From positions 682,001 to 746,000 of the forward strand of contig MU278352.1 in NCBI GenBank assembly GCA_022385755.1: a DNA stretch of 64,000 nt. Direction: 5' to 3'. The DNA comes from Trametopsis cervina (Eukaryota; Basidiomycota; Agaricomycetes; Polyporales; Irpicaceae). Numbering within the stretch: the stretch's first letter is position 1; each line of letters opens with the position of its first letter. This document shows positions 1 to 11,741 of this stretch, piece by piece. The notes below the pieces were generated by a model. The model made no database searches. It saw nothing but the letters and a program-made list of their open reading frames with translations, and had not been told where the DNA came from. A program made the position numbers and the translations under genes.

Positions 1-343
1 GCTTCAGAGATGTCTGTGCTGGCCATAGCTTATCCGTTCTGGTCGTTGTATATACATAGTCACACGCTGTATATTACAATTAGAGCATAATGTATACCAT
101 AACCTTTCGCAACTCGATCTCTGTGGCATGGAGTTGTAAACGCTTGTTTCCATTTCGACGTTTGTCTGATTACCAAATATGGTACTGTGCTGTCGGGGTC
201 TGAAATGCGCAGAGCAAGTTGACCAAGAACCTAGTACTGTCTTCCACAGCACTTGCGAGAGTTAACCAGGTAATGCCATTGGTTTAAGCAATTAACTGCT
301 AATACGATGAGAATGTGCAGGTGTTCATATTGCTCGCGATGCA
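1..343. other. no gene seen; upstream of PAN2
   Basis: No coding signal is convincing here. An 82-codon open frame on the minus strand (4-252) has no recognisable motif or splice context. The stretch probably holds the PAN2 promoter and 5' leader. Confidence 0.4.
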
Positions 344-3300
344 ATGGCGTTGACCTATCATACCCTACCTCCAAATACGCACCAACGGGATGTCTTCCCA
401 CAGCCCATCACAGCCCTGGCTTTTGATCCCGTATCAGACACGCTTTGGGCGGGCAACAACTCTGGGAGCATAACGTCTTACTACACTGCACAGGGCATTC
501 GCGGCGCAACTTTTCCGGTCGGCGGCGATCTTGCTGTCAAGCGTATCGTTGCGAACGACTCGAACGTACGCGCATCCGGCGTGTCTAGCGAGGGGATCGG
601 CGCCTGGGGCAAAGGCGGAATAAATAAATGGTACTTCAGGTAAACGTGTATCCTTCTCATGACCCCTCTGATCCTCCTTCGTACCTTGCTGACCCGCACA
701 TTTGCACAGAACAACCAGCGCGGTCACCGCATTTTCTCCCAACGCGACCACCGGCCAGGTGTTCTACGCTTGCACGGCCGCCCAAGAATTCGTTACGGTG
801 AACTCGCAGACGGGTAGCGTCGTGCGCCGTGCACCGGCGGTGTCGATATATTCGCAGCTCACTATCGGGAACAGCGCTAACGTCGTCCTCTCGGGCGGAT
901 CCGATGGTTATATCAGGAGCCACGACCCACGGACGAGCGGAGCGTCGGTGAGCGCTGTGTACGCGCATGCGAGCGGCGTGCAAGGGCTCGTCACTTCCGG
1001 GCACTTTATATGCAGCGTTGGGCTAGGCCTGAGGTAATTTGAGCCTGCCTTGATTCTATTGCGCACTCAGAATGATGTTATGAAAGACAGGGCCGACCGT
1101 TTCCAGATCCACTGGTAAGGCTGTTTGACAGTCGCAACATGCGCCCTCTGCCGCCGATACCATTTTCTGCGGGTCCAGCCTTCATCGAAATCCTCCCGAA
1201 GCGGGCAGGAACCGTTGTGGTGACTTCTCCTCAGGGTCTTGTAAATATCGTCGATGTCGCGAACGTGACCAACACTGAGTTCTATCAGGTATGTCGATCC
1301 TCGCGCCCGTTAACGTTTACTAGAGTCATCACTAAACCGCGTTATATTCCCTTTTTGTGTCTCTACACGGTACATGCAGCTCGATACACCGTCATATGTC
1401 ACCTCAACTGCTATCTCACCGACGGGGACCTACATGGCATTCGGCGACGCGGAGGGTGCCATCCAGATGTTGACTGCCGCCGACGAAGAGGCCATCCTCC
1501 CACTGAACGGATTTGAAGGCCAGCCAGTAGAGTGGGCCGAACCACCCGAGCCCCTTCCAGACATCGAATGGACAGACACCACGTCAGTTTTGTCTGCTCG
1601 TTCTGTTGGTGTTCTTTCTCATGCGTTGAGATTGTCATCCTTCTTAGCCCTCTAAATAGCGTAGGAATGCCTTACTACGACGATCTTCTGCTGTCATCAT
1701 GGACATCCAAGTTCCTCTCTCCAAGCGTTCTCTATCCGCCCCCGCCGAAGATTCCAACGCAGATATTGAGCACTATGAAAGTCAATGACAACGTTGCGTA
1801 CGCAGCCTTACCGAAAGAACTGAGAGGCCGTCGGAACGTGGTTCCGTCAGGTCCGAAGAAGAGCGCGGCGCGGTTCAGGAGCGGAGGGGTTATGAGAAAC
1901 GAGGTATACTTATCCTGCTTGGAGGTTAATAGCCGTCTAATTTGCTTTAACAGGATCCGGAGACACCAACCTACGAGTATGACCCTGATACTATTCCTAA
2001 GATCTACCGCAAAGTCGAGATCGAGTATTCCAAGTTTGGAGTAGGAGACTTTGACTTCGAGTGAGCATTATTACGTCTCGAGAGATAGTAGATGTGCTAA
2101 TGAATCTTGCTTACAGCTTTTACAATCGCACAGAATACAGTGGGCTGGAAACCCACATTGCCAACTCGTACACGAATCCGATTCTGCAGATGATGCATTA
2201 CACCCAGCCCATACGGCGTCTGGCTAAGTCGCATATCACTACAGACTGCTCGCGTGAGCATTGTCTTCTGTGCGAGCTTGGCTTCGTTATACGTATGCTC
2301 GAAGACGCTCGGGGTACGAATTGCCAGTCTAGCAACTTCTGTCAAACCGTTGGCGTCCTTGCACAGAGTGAGCCATCTCTTCCCGGCAAGACACGCGATA
2401 TACTCAACGAATTTATTGCAGCGAACAATCTGATCGAGCTTATGGATTATGGCAGAGAGTCTGTCGACCACAACTATGCACACATGATTCAGTCGTTCCA
2501 TCGGTTCCTCATAGACAACCTCAGTTCAGAAGGAAACTCATATCCTCGCAACCCGTGGCTGCTCCCTCCGCCGTCCGGTCATCATGATCCTGCGCCCGCG
2601 CCGATAACGCAGCTATGTGGAATCGATGCGAAGAGTGTAATTACGTGTCTCAACTGTCAGGCCGTCAGGGAGAAGGAGAACATGACGCATGTCGTTGACT
2701 TGACATACCCCAGAAAGGTATGATTGTTTGTTTCTCTCGGGTCATTGGTCAGCTGATAATTGTGGCATTCAGACTGGCACTAACGATCCGGCTCCAGAGA
2801 CAGATTTCGCTTCGATATTGCGGAATTCTCTGCTGCGACATTCGACCCATAAAGCAACTTGTCCTAGTTGCAGCAAGCAATTTTCTACCTTTGACTCACG
2901 GAGGTCTATCCAGACTCGAGATCTCCCACCTATTCTTGCTGTCAATGCTTCAGTGTATACAGAGGACTCCTTGAAATTCTGGAAAGACGGGAGGAACCAG
3001 CAGACCTTTTTGAAACCTACTGTCGAGCTTCGCGGACAGATCAGCGGAGAAGACGATCCTGAAGCGGCTTTGTACGAGCTGAGGGTGAGTAGACCGTCGT
3101 TCCTCACATACGTCGACTTTCTCATGGAGGCCTATACAGGGCATCATTGTGCAAGTGGTAACAAAGGAGAATCGTTCACACCTCGTTGCCATCATCAAAG
3201 GTATGTGAGGGTTTTTCTATTTTGGAGATTCGTACTCACTTGTGTGTCGTAGTTCCTGAAGAAAATATTGGTGACCCTGATGGGGATGATCATAGCGCTT

Positions 3301-4751
3301 GGTATCTCTTCAACGATTTCACTGTGCGAAACATATCAGAAGCCGAGGCTCTCAGCTTCTCCGGTAGCTGGAAAGTGCGCATTGACACGCAGATATGTGT
3401 GAGTTGGACAGGGAGGCTGACTTTTGGTATTGTAGGTCCCTACTGTGCTATATTTGGAACGGGTCGACGTGCGCGAGCATCTCGACTTCGGCTCACTGCC
3501 GTATCAAATCAACTTATCTTTGCTGTCGAAAGACACTAACATCGCAGTGTCAGTAGTTGTGTTTGCATGCGTGTAATCACTCAGGCTCATTTTTGGTCTA
3601 GGAACCGTGACAAAAAACTCATGAAGCATGAACTGCTCCGGTCAGAAGAGCTTCCCAAGCCAGGGACTCTAGTCGCGATCGACGCTGAATTTGTTTCGAT
3701 GCAGCAGGTAATTCATCGTTCGTCCCTTAGCGAGTCTTTGCATCCATTGAACAAAATATATGTACGCAGGAAGAGACGGAGTACAGATCCGATGGTACAA
3801 AGAAAGTCCTACGTCCTGCGCGGCTGAGCCTTGCTCGGGTATCCGTCGTTCGGGGCGATGGCCCCAAAGAGGGCGTTCCATTCATTGACGATCATATTCA
3901 TACTAGCGAACTCATCGTAGACTATCTCACTGAGTTCTCGGGAATCAGATGTGAGTCTTCATATTCATCTTCCATCCCTGTTGGTGAAGAGCTGATGGGG
4001 CATCGACTCGGTATATTCTAGTCGGAGATCTTGATCCTCACATCTCCAAGCACACATTGACGCCACTGAAGGTGGTATACAAGAAGCTCCGACTCTTGGT
4101 CGATAGAGGATGTATCTTCATTGGCCATGGATTGTCAAATGACTTCAGAATCATCAGTATGTTGCATTATCATTACTGATACCCTCCTCGGTAAACAACT
4201 TAACGCATATATCAACTAGATATATTTGTACCTCCTGAACAAGTAATCGACACCGTGGACCTTTACTTTATCAAAGCCCGGCAACGCCGCCTCTCCCTCA
4301 GATTTCTATCTTGGTACGTTCTGAAACAAGAAATCCAGATCGACACACACGACTCTATCGAGGATGCATTGTCCGCCCTACGCTTATACAAGGCATATAT
4401 CAAGTTCGAGGCGGAAGGGGTATTCGACCAAAAGTTGGACGAGGTCTATAAGGAAGGCAAACAATATGTGCGTAGAAGTCACTCGCGTTGCTTTCCGCCA
4501 TTCAACTCTAATCCTTGATGCAGAACTTCAAGCCTCCCAGCGCACCTACCGCGACCGCACGTAGTAGTACCCCGGGTGGATCTACTCCACATACAGCCGC
4601 TGCGATGCCTCCGTTTGCGATGACACCCGGGCAACTGTTACAAGCTGCGTTCAATCCTTCACAGTTCCAACTGAACAACACTCCGTCACCTTCATTTTTC
4701 AATATGCCAAACAATGCATACCGTACGCAGTCGCAATGGCGGGGTAGATGA
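344..4751 (+). CDS. PAN2: PAN2, catalytic subunit of the PAN2-PAN3 deadenylase
   Basis: Cytoplasmic 3'-exonuclease that, with PAN3, performs the first trimming of mRNA poly(A) tails. Seen in order: an N-terminal WD40-like propeller (344 to about 1650), a linker, a ubiquitin-hydrolase-like fold (about 2100-3540), and a DEDD exonuclease (about 3600-4470). The nuclease shows VAIDAEFV near 3672, GHGLSNDFR near 4123 and HDSIEDA near 4350, which together give the expected acidic residues and the histidine. The protein ends in a P/N/Q-rich tail (QSQWRGR) beyond the nuclease. About a dozen exons are separated by short introns. ATG 344 ([10 protein letters not shown]) leads straight into the propeller and no earlier coding exon is visible. 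The gene converges with the F-box gene downstream. Identity is secure from the exonuclease block; individual splice sites are less certain. Confidence 0.93.
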
Positions 4752-5007
4752 GCAAAAGACTGCCGTATGAATAAACCTAAATCCGAATGTAACTGTGTGG
4801 TTTTTGGTGTAAACTATGCCTGTATAATGAATAGACTCGGACTCCTCGCCCGTAGGAACAAATGAGCACCACTGTACTCGTCTCCCATATTGGGGGCGGA
4901 TTGACTCATCCTTGTCATCGCCTTACAACGAGTACACTACAAATTCTGGTCCATGTTCTTGATCCTGTATTGATAAAAACACAAGGTAACGTGAGCATTG
5001 TTCGGTT

Positions 5008-6794
5008 TTATTCAGAGCGTATGCAAGAACGCACCTCGCAGACAATCAGCGAATCCTCGCTTATCATCACTGCCAGCGGGTTTATCGAATGGTCCATCAT
5101 AGGAAATGTTGTCTCAATGAAGGGTAGCTCTGTACGAAGGTCTTTGATAAAAGGAAGCAGACTGTAAATCCGCCTTGATCGCCATACTGGACTAGTCACT
5201 ATGCGCGGGCTGGTATACGAGTCCACATCCATCGTCCCCGAATGCTTTTCATACTTTATGCGCCAATGATTGAAGTCTCTAATGACCAATTTGGGATACG
5301 ATCCACTTTTATCCAGGACGACCTGTTTTGTTCCATAGATGCCGTGTGCGGTATATACACCCGGCTCCTCGCCTGCACGAGTAGCTTGGGGGCCCCATGC
5401 GGCCCACGGAATTTCCTCCGGAGACCGTGTGCCTTGGGATACATTCCAGTCAGTAGGAGGTTTGAAACTCGTGCATGTAGGATTTACCTCCGCGCACACC
5501 TCTTATAGCTTCTAAGAGCTTCGAGGACAGCATGTACAGCACAAATGAGATAGTGACATCGGCCGTGAGGCAAACCAGCCGGTCTTCAGGAGCAACATCA
5601 AACGGGGGAACATTTCCGCTGGAAAGGGGAGCCGCAACCACTGGCCCGCACTCCAGATCAATTTCACCCACCCTTCTGTGCCTTAGCAGCGTCGGAAGGA
5701 GCAACTTCCATTTGCGTTTCGTGGAGTCGGCCAGATTCACGAGTAAAAGCGCGGGTGCACAATCACAAGGGTTATTGAAGGTATGGTTCGGGCCACAGGG
5801 ATAAAAGCGGAATGAGAGGAGGAGGAAACTGCCGGATAGCCAGGCAGAAGAGGTGATCCCTGGACCATATTGCTGCGACGTGTTAGACAATCCAATTTTG
5901 GTTACACCTTCGCAAAAAAGCAGCTCACGTATACTATTACCCCCGTACGCCAATCCCATACCAACAACATCCTGTTATAGCTGAGAATACTAAGATACGA
6001 CCCATTGATGATCGTGCTGCATTTTATGTCTCTTAAGACATTACGCGGATACCGTAGTACAGGTTGAACGGCATCAGGGTGGTTCTCCCCAGAAGTGAGT
6101 TTGAGGATTCGCACTATGGTATCGCTTCCAGGGATAAGGGTCAGTATTGAGTTGCAGTTCGGAAACATATAACACCTAAGGACTCACTCATCGTCCACGA
6201 GTGGGGCCTCCAATACAACGAGAAGATCTTGCTGAGGGTCCATTGCAAACTTCTGGAGCTCTGCGGGAAGAAGCACGGCCCATGTCCTTGAGGCTATTCC
6301 GCGAGTTCTGGAAGGCAATTGTGTGAACTCGATAGCATTGTCATTCTTGCGCTGCGCCAGTACGCCACCAGTCAGCACGAACTGCCAACGATGTTCGCCA
6401 TCCAGCGAGTATGCGCTTTCATGTCGCTTCAAATCATCGGCAAACGATGCAGACCACTGGCGGTAATATACGTTGAGTATATCATACTTCTTGTCTACTG
6501 GCAATGAATTAGATGGATTGTCTGACATGCCAGCAATCACAAGCTTGAGCTTGTACTGGAAGGCACTGAGGTTATCGATACTATGTTTCATGTACTGTGA
6601 GATCTGAACGACAGTCAGGACCGATATCATAGTCGAGTGTATATACAACGTCTTACCTGTCTGCAGCGTAGCAACTGCCGCCACTCTAGAAACTCGAAGA
6701 TATAGCATATGATTTCTATGGGCAGCTCTAGACGACTATTTGCTGGCTCGACTGGAGGGGACACCTCCGCATTGTCAGTGTCTCCAGTGGCCAT
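5008..6794 (-). CDS. F-box protein of the large agaricomycete family
   Basis: Probable substrate-recognition subunit of an SCF ubiquitin ligase. After ATG 6794 (MATGDTDNAEV) comes an F-box core, LPIEIICYIFEFLEW followed by RQLLRCRQV. A long C-terminal region follows with blocks common to many agaricomycete F-box proteins: an LVIAGM segment, FTQLPSRTRGI, and MDPQQDLLVVLE. It continues to the stop at 5008. At least four introns interrupt it (for example near 6660, 6180, 5930 and 5500). The C-terminal part may form a propeller-like repeat, which is inference. The substrate is unknown. A longer open frame extends upstream of 6794, but the F-box sits at the usual distance from the chosen start. 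The gene is convergent with PAN2 and divergent from LCP5. Confidence 0.75.
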
Positions 6795-7602
6795 GACGGG
6801 CTCTGACAGGATACGCAGTCCAGTGTTGGTGGGCGGTGGTTGCGAGTCGACTATGACATGACAAACGACTGGGGTTCCAGACGCCCACATGACTGATTCA
6901 ACAGTACAGTATGAGCCGTAAGAAAGCAACAGCGTTATGCTTTGTATACACCGTGCTTCACGAATTTTACAAACGAACCAAACCAAACGTAACCCGAACG
7001 TAGCCACAGCAATCAGCACCTATGTGGCCGCTCTCGAGTTGTCCCAAGATAAGTGGCCATAATACTCGGGTTGTACCTGTCAACGGCAGCTCACACATTC
7101 GAAAATTTACTATCATCTAGGGGACTCGAATAAGGGATACATACCCGCCGGGTTTATACACGTCTGAGTTATAGTAGTATCAACCAAGGAGTGCTGAGTC
7201 CTCCACCTTGGAGTACCCGGGGTCTCGCGTACTATTCCACGATGGGCGCTTCCTCTGAAAAATTGCGCACACCGGTCGTTCACCTTCTTCTTCTCGTTCA
7301 GCAGTGGTCGTATATCGACACCTCTCATCGGTCTCGCATCTGCTCGAAATAGTACCATCTGTGAGTATCAGACTCTCTACAGTTTTTTTCTCCTTTACGT
7401 ATGTGATGAAACGCACTGGGCTCTGACTAAACTCAGAAGAGATGCACTACGCTCCATATTTACGAGCGGCGGCCTAGAAAACCGTTAACTGATACACACT
7501 TGTTTTTTTGCTATGGTTCAATTGTCGTCATTGTTTTCTAACCCCCGCTACCTAGTTCTCTACTTCAGAACTTCGCTTTTCACCTTCAGGCGCGTCTCAA
7601 GC
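6795..7602. other. intergenic region between divergent F-box and LCP5 genes
   Basis: About 800 bp that should hold both promoters. Short open frames on the minus strand (7113-7416) carry no recognisable domain. No structured RNA or repeat was seen. Confidence 0.4.
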
Positions 7603-8911
7603 ATGTCGACCGTAGACGACGTCGATCCCATACCTACGGTCATATCAGAGGCCCAACAACCACAGAATCCCCATGGCGTTTACAACGTAATGCGGGAGAG
7701 CATGAAATCTGCGCGTGAGGTGATTCAATCAATTCAAGCAAAGTGAGTAGCTGCTGATTCATCTCATTTCTAGCTGTAGCCGAGGACAAACTCTGATATA
7801 ATTCTCCAGAGTTGACTCCAACTCGTTGGACACAGCAGAAGGCATATCTTTGCTTTCACTCAAGAACCATCTCATGCTCTCTTATCTCCAATCCCTTGTC
7901 ATTCTCACCGCCCGTCGTGCCATTGGAGACTCTCTCTCAGAGCGTTCGCCCCCGTCGGAATCTTTTTCTACTCCAAATCGTTCACCACGTGGAGATGGCG
8001 CAGGCGACAGAGTGGATGCACTGATTGAGGGTCGAATCGTGCTGGAAAAGATCAAAGTTTTGGAAGGGAGAATGAAGTACCAGATCGAGAAACTTGTGCG
8101 TGTGGCAGAGGAGGGAGAAGCTGGGGGACGCGATGCAGTCAATGGTATGTACTGCGTCACACAAGCGGCTGCAGATAAAAAATTAACGTATCTCCCCATA
8201 GATCCGCTTGCTTTCAAGCCGAACCCTCAAAATCTGCTCAATCAAGAGATGGGCTCGGATGACGAGGAAGAACAGCAGTCGGATGCTGAGCAGGTGCCAA
8301 AACGGACGGGTATCTACCGTCCGCCCAAACTCGCACCTATGCCGTACACAGAAACCACATCGAAGTCCAAGGAGAAGAAAACGCGCAATGGCCCCCTCCC
8401 CACAGCTCTCAAGTCACTCGCTCACCTCGATCCCACTCTTCCCTTCGCAGAGTCGACCTCTGGTCTTGGTTCGACTCCATCGTTGATGTCTGGTCGTGCT
8501 AAAGAGTTAACTCGCATGACCGAGTTCGAGGAGGAGAACTTCACGCGGTTAGTGATGAAAAAGAAAGACGCGCGGAGGAGGAAAGCGGACGAAGCGGATT
8601 TGGCACTGGGAGGAACTGGTATGACCGGTCGCAGTGGTCGTGGAGCCGGTTTAGAAGACGAGTTCGGGGATATCCTGAGAGACGTAGGGAGAAAGGGCAC
8701 AAGCGGCAGAGGAGGTGTTGTGGGCGATGGGTACGAGGAATTGAGGATGAAGGGGAAGAAGGGTAGTGTATTAGAAAGGTCAAGAGTAAGACCTAGAGAT
8801 GATGGGCTCGACGCGGGTGCGGAAGAAGGTCCAAGAGAGAGGAAGAGGAGCAGATTCGAAAAGGAGGTGAAGGCATCGAAGAAGCGGACATCTATGAAGT
8901 CCAAGCGGTAG
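7603..8911 (+). CDS. LCP5: LCP5/neuroguidin-like U3 snoRNP protein (Sas10/C1D family)
   Basis: Nucleolar protein of the small-subunit processome needed for 18S rRNA maturation. Exons are 7603-7742, 7810-8144 and 8202-8911. The N-terminal half is the helical Sas10/Utp3/C1D domain (SLLSLKNHLMLSYLQSLVIL, then ALIEGRIVLEKIKVLEGRM). The family hallmark GIYRPPKLAPMPY follows at about 8310. The C-terminus is basic and charged (RERKRSRFEKEVKASKKR), as expected for an RNA-associated nucleolar factor. ATG 7603 (MSTVDDVDP) was preferred over ATG 7513, because the extra residues of the longer form look like translated leader. The second intron is 57 nt and has no stop, so an unspliced reading would insert 19 residues. 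Confidence 0.88.
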
Positions 8912-9059
8912 GCTTGGTATTTGACATATGTCCCTCGTGTCATCATTGCTCGAAAGCACGCATGTTTTAGTATCAATTTCTTCAAGATTGAAACATACAG
9001 GGTATCAGAATACAGCTAACAGAGACTACATCATGCTGACGATACAATTCTATAGTATA
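8912..9059. other. 3' flank of LCP5
   Basis: Probable 3' UTR. It runs into the TA dinucleotide (9058-9059) that borders the inverted-repeat element. Confidence 0.3.
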
Positions 9060-9665
9060 CTGTCCTAACCCCACCTTTGCAAACCGCGTCCTATCTAAAA
9101 TCGATAGCGAGTCGTCCTCGCATCCAAAAAATATAATCTTTGGACCATTATGTAGCATATGTACGCCTCTATACGTTCCGGAGGGTCTCGTATGATAGAA
9201 ATGAGATGCACAGTGTGCGGCACGATGCCACTGCTTTTTGCAAAGGTTGTCCCTCTTTTCGTCACATTATTGTCACGTCAGATGTGCGGTGTAGCGCCCA
9301 TGATACAGTCCAACAGCCCCGTCACGCTCTTCGCGAAATTCACCTGTGTTCGTGAAACACCACAATTCCAATAGAAAAATATGCAACAGTAGTTGTACTA
9401 CATACATAAAGCAGGCATGTGAGTCCCAGACAAGTATCCCAGTAGCATCTCTGGGATCTTGCATAGCGCCCGTGACAGACATCATTCAAAACCGCCCAAA
9501 ATCAGTCCGGTAATGTTCGGTAGCTCGGAGTACATCTCCAAATATTATTAAAAGTAGGCAGTCGTATGTATCAAAGCCGTACCTATGCGTGGGACCGGTT
9601 ACCGGTGCAAAAATACATGTCTGAATGCGGCGGGAGGGCGATTTGCAAAGGTGGGGTTAGGACAG
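9060..9665. mobile_element. 606-bp MITE-like element with 24-bp TIRs and TA duplication
   Basis: The left end (9060-9083) begins CTGTCCTAACCCCACC and is repeated without a mismatch as the reverse complement at the right end (9642-9665). Both ends abut a TA dinucleotide (9058-9059 and 9666-9667), which fits a TA target-site duplication. The interior has only short open frames (largest 71 codons) and no transposase motif, so the element would be non-autonomous. TA duplication plus short TIRs points to the Tc1/mariner or a related superfamily. That assignment is inference. Confidence 0.75.
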
Positions 9666-9864
9666 TAAAGGAAGGACGTCCTATAAGTAAAAGAAACGAA
9701 TGAGTGCTATGGATACAGCGCGTGAGAGTATGCTAAAGAGTGACTATAATATAATCCTAAGCTACGTAAAATATACCATGTCCTTCATATTCAAAAACGT
9801 TGGCTCGATGAGCACATCATAGAGATATGAGGCTTCCAGCGCCTCTACCTCTTCATATCCTGCA
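9666..9864. other. 3' flank of the cupredoxin gene
   Basis: Short AT-rich stretch between the inverted-repeat element and the stop codon of the cupredoxin gene. Nothing else was seen. Confidence 0.3.
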
Positions 9865-11215
9865 TTACAAAAGACCAAGAATAGCGAACACAAGAGCGAA
9901 CACAGTGCCTGCACTGCTTAGACCAGTGGCAGTCACCAGCTTGCCCCCAGCACTGGCCGAGTTGGCGGAGGAGGTGTTGGACGTATTGGTGCCATTAAGC
10001 TGCATAGCGCGAGCTTGGAAAGTAGCGAAGTTGTTTGCGCCAGATTCGACGGCATTGACAGAGAAGACCATGCCCTGGCCGCAGTGGTTTGCTTGCTTGC
10101 AGAACGCCCAGATGGGAGAGGACTGTAAAGGTACGAATGAGGCTAAGCCGGATGAGGTCAAGAAACAGCGCTCACGTCGTTCACTGTGACCTTGAAAGTG
10201 GGGAAGTTCGTATCGTCGTCCGACACAGGCATGCTAGAACAGAGAAAACCCCGAGTGAGTATCGTGATCAGATAGCAATAACAGGATCACTTACAACCCA
10301 GAGTCAAAGCCGACCTGTCCGCTGGTACTGGTGTCTGTCAGACTACGACATGGGTTCGCGAAGGTGCTCTGTGTTGCCGTATGGTTGACCTGGTGGAACT
10401 CGAATGTGATTGTGTCGCCGACCGCAGCAGATATGTTCGATGGGCTGAAGAACAGCTTGTTTGGACCACCAACTACGATGAGGTGGTTCGTAGGACCAGT
10501 TGCGCTGGGGGAAGGAGAGGCAGCTGTTGGAGGAGTGAAGGTGGAGGTCGCGCTTGGCGCCTCCGACGTCTGTTGACTCGACGGGGAAATCTGTGGCGGA
10601 GGCGGAGGTTGGGGCGTAGAAGAAACCGCAGGAGGGGGAGACGGTGCCGGTGGTGTACTCGAATCCGCAGGTGCACTGACACTAGCGGATGGGGAGGTAG
10701 CAGACTGACCCATGGCAGCTGCCTGGAACGCGGGGAATTTGTCTCCTGGGTTTATAGCAAACACCATACCCTGCTTACAATGATTGGCCTGGCGACAATA
10801 TACCCAGACTGGGTTGGTGTCTTCAACAATGAACTGCGCGGCGGGGAAGGGGCCCGTCTCCGCGTCAGATACAGGAACGCTATAACGATATACATGAGGC
10901 TAGGAGGCAGAATGGAGGCGACGGAGGAACTTACAAGCCAGAGTCGAAGCCATTGGGAGCCAACGCGCATGGGTTGTCAAACGTTGACTGAGTAGCTGTA
11001 TGATTCGATTGCTTGAAGGTAAACAATACAACATCGCCAACGGATGCATTCTATGCAAAGGAGTCAAAATGCTAGCATACAATTGATCGGGAACGACTAC
11101 ATACGACAGTCGGCGGATCGAACTTCAAGATCCCAGGACCTCCTACAGTAACGTTAAACTGGGCAGCAAATGCAGTTTGTGCGGCAGCAAGCCAGGCGAG
11201 CGTAATGAAGAGCAT
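9865..11215 (-). CDS. secreted GPI-anchored protein with two cupredoxin domains
   Basis: The start (ATG 11215, MLFITLAWLAAAQTAFA) is a clear signal peptide. Domain 1 (about 11160-10740) shows SNHTATQSTF, FDSGL and YCRQANHCKQGM. A Ser/Pro-rich linker of about 70 residues follows. Domain 2 (about 10535-10030) repeats the plan with VNHTATQSTF, FDSGL and FCKQANHCGQGM. Each domain keeps His, Cys, His and Met in the spacing of a type 1 copper site, so both could bind copper. The C-terminus is an Asn/Ser-rich stretch and a hydrophobic tail (VFALVFAILGLL), consistent with a GPI anchor. It resembles the fungal extracellular serine-rich cupredoxin proteins, whose role is not established. Introns lie near 11100-11050, 10930-10880, 10300-10220 and 10190-10160. 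Confidence 0.85.
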
Positions 11216-11741
11216 CTCAGAGGATGTCAGGTTAGTACAGAATATAGAAATTGTCGAGTTGTAGCGATGATTAGTGGTTTGTGCGGCTTGCAGGTGCGCG
11301 GAAGCTCGTCAACGAGAGATTATAGATACAACAGCAATTAGCAAAGTGGCAGGTGAGCGTAACAGGTAGAAGGTATTGTTTGCACGCAGTCGAGCATCGA
11401 GGTGTTTTATACGCCGAGAACAATGGTCGAGGGAGAAGCCATATGGGCGTCTCTCGCTCATTGTTTTCGTGTGCGTCTATTTACGTGGTGTTAGTACTCC
11501 CCATTAGGAAAGTACTGTAGCCCCCCGATATTGAGGTTCGAACTTCAAGGACTAAGGATAGCAACAGAAATTTGTGCGGTGCATGCGTACATACAGTTTG
11601 GTTTCAAGCAGGTAGGTATAGTACAAAAGCGTCTGATGAAAATGAATGAATGATATCCGCGCGCGTAGATCAATAGATATTGTGGCCTGAGATGAAGGAA
11701 GTATTAGATATTACAAGTTCAGTTCCACTTGCAGATAGAGA
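11216..11741. other. intergenic; cupredoxin promoter and 3' flank of the T5orf172 gene
   Basis: Apart from the TATA-like box, no gene, repeat or RNA was recognised. The sequence GGTTCGAAC near 11534 recalls a tRNA T-arm, but no cloverleaf can be drawn around it. Confidence 0.35.
11405..11411 (-). promoter_or_regulatory. TATA-like box of the cupredoxin gene
   Basis: On the minus strand TATAAAA lies about 190 bp upstream of the ATG at 11215. It is a good consensus match at a plausible distance if the 5' UTR is about 150 nt. Confidence 0.4.

Noticed and set aside
11530..11545. tRNA T-arm-like GGTTCGAAC
   Set aside because: No acceptor, D or anticodon arm can be formed at the right distances.
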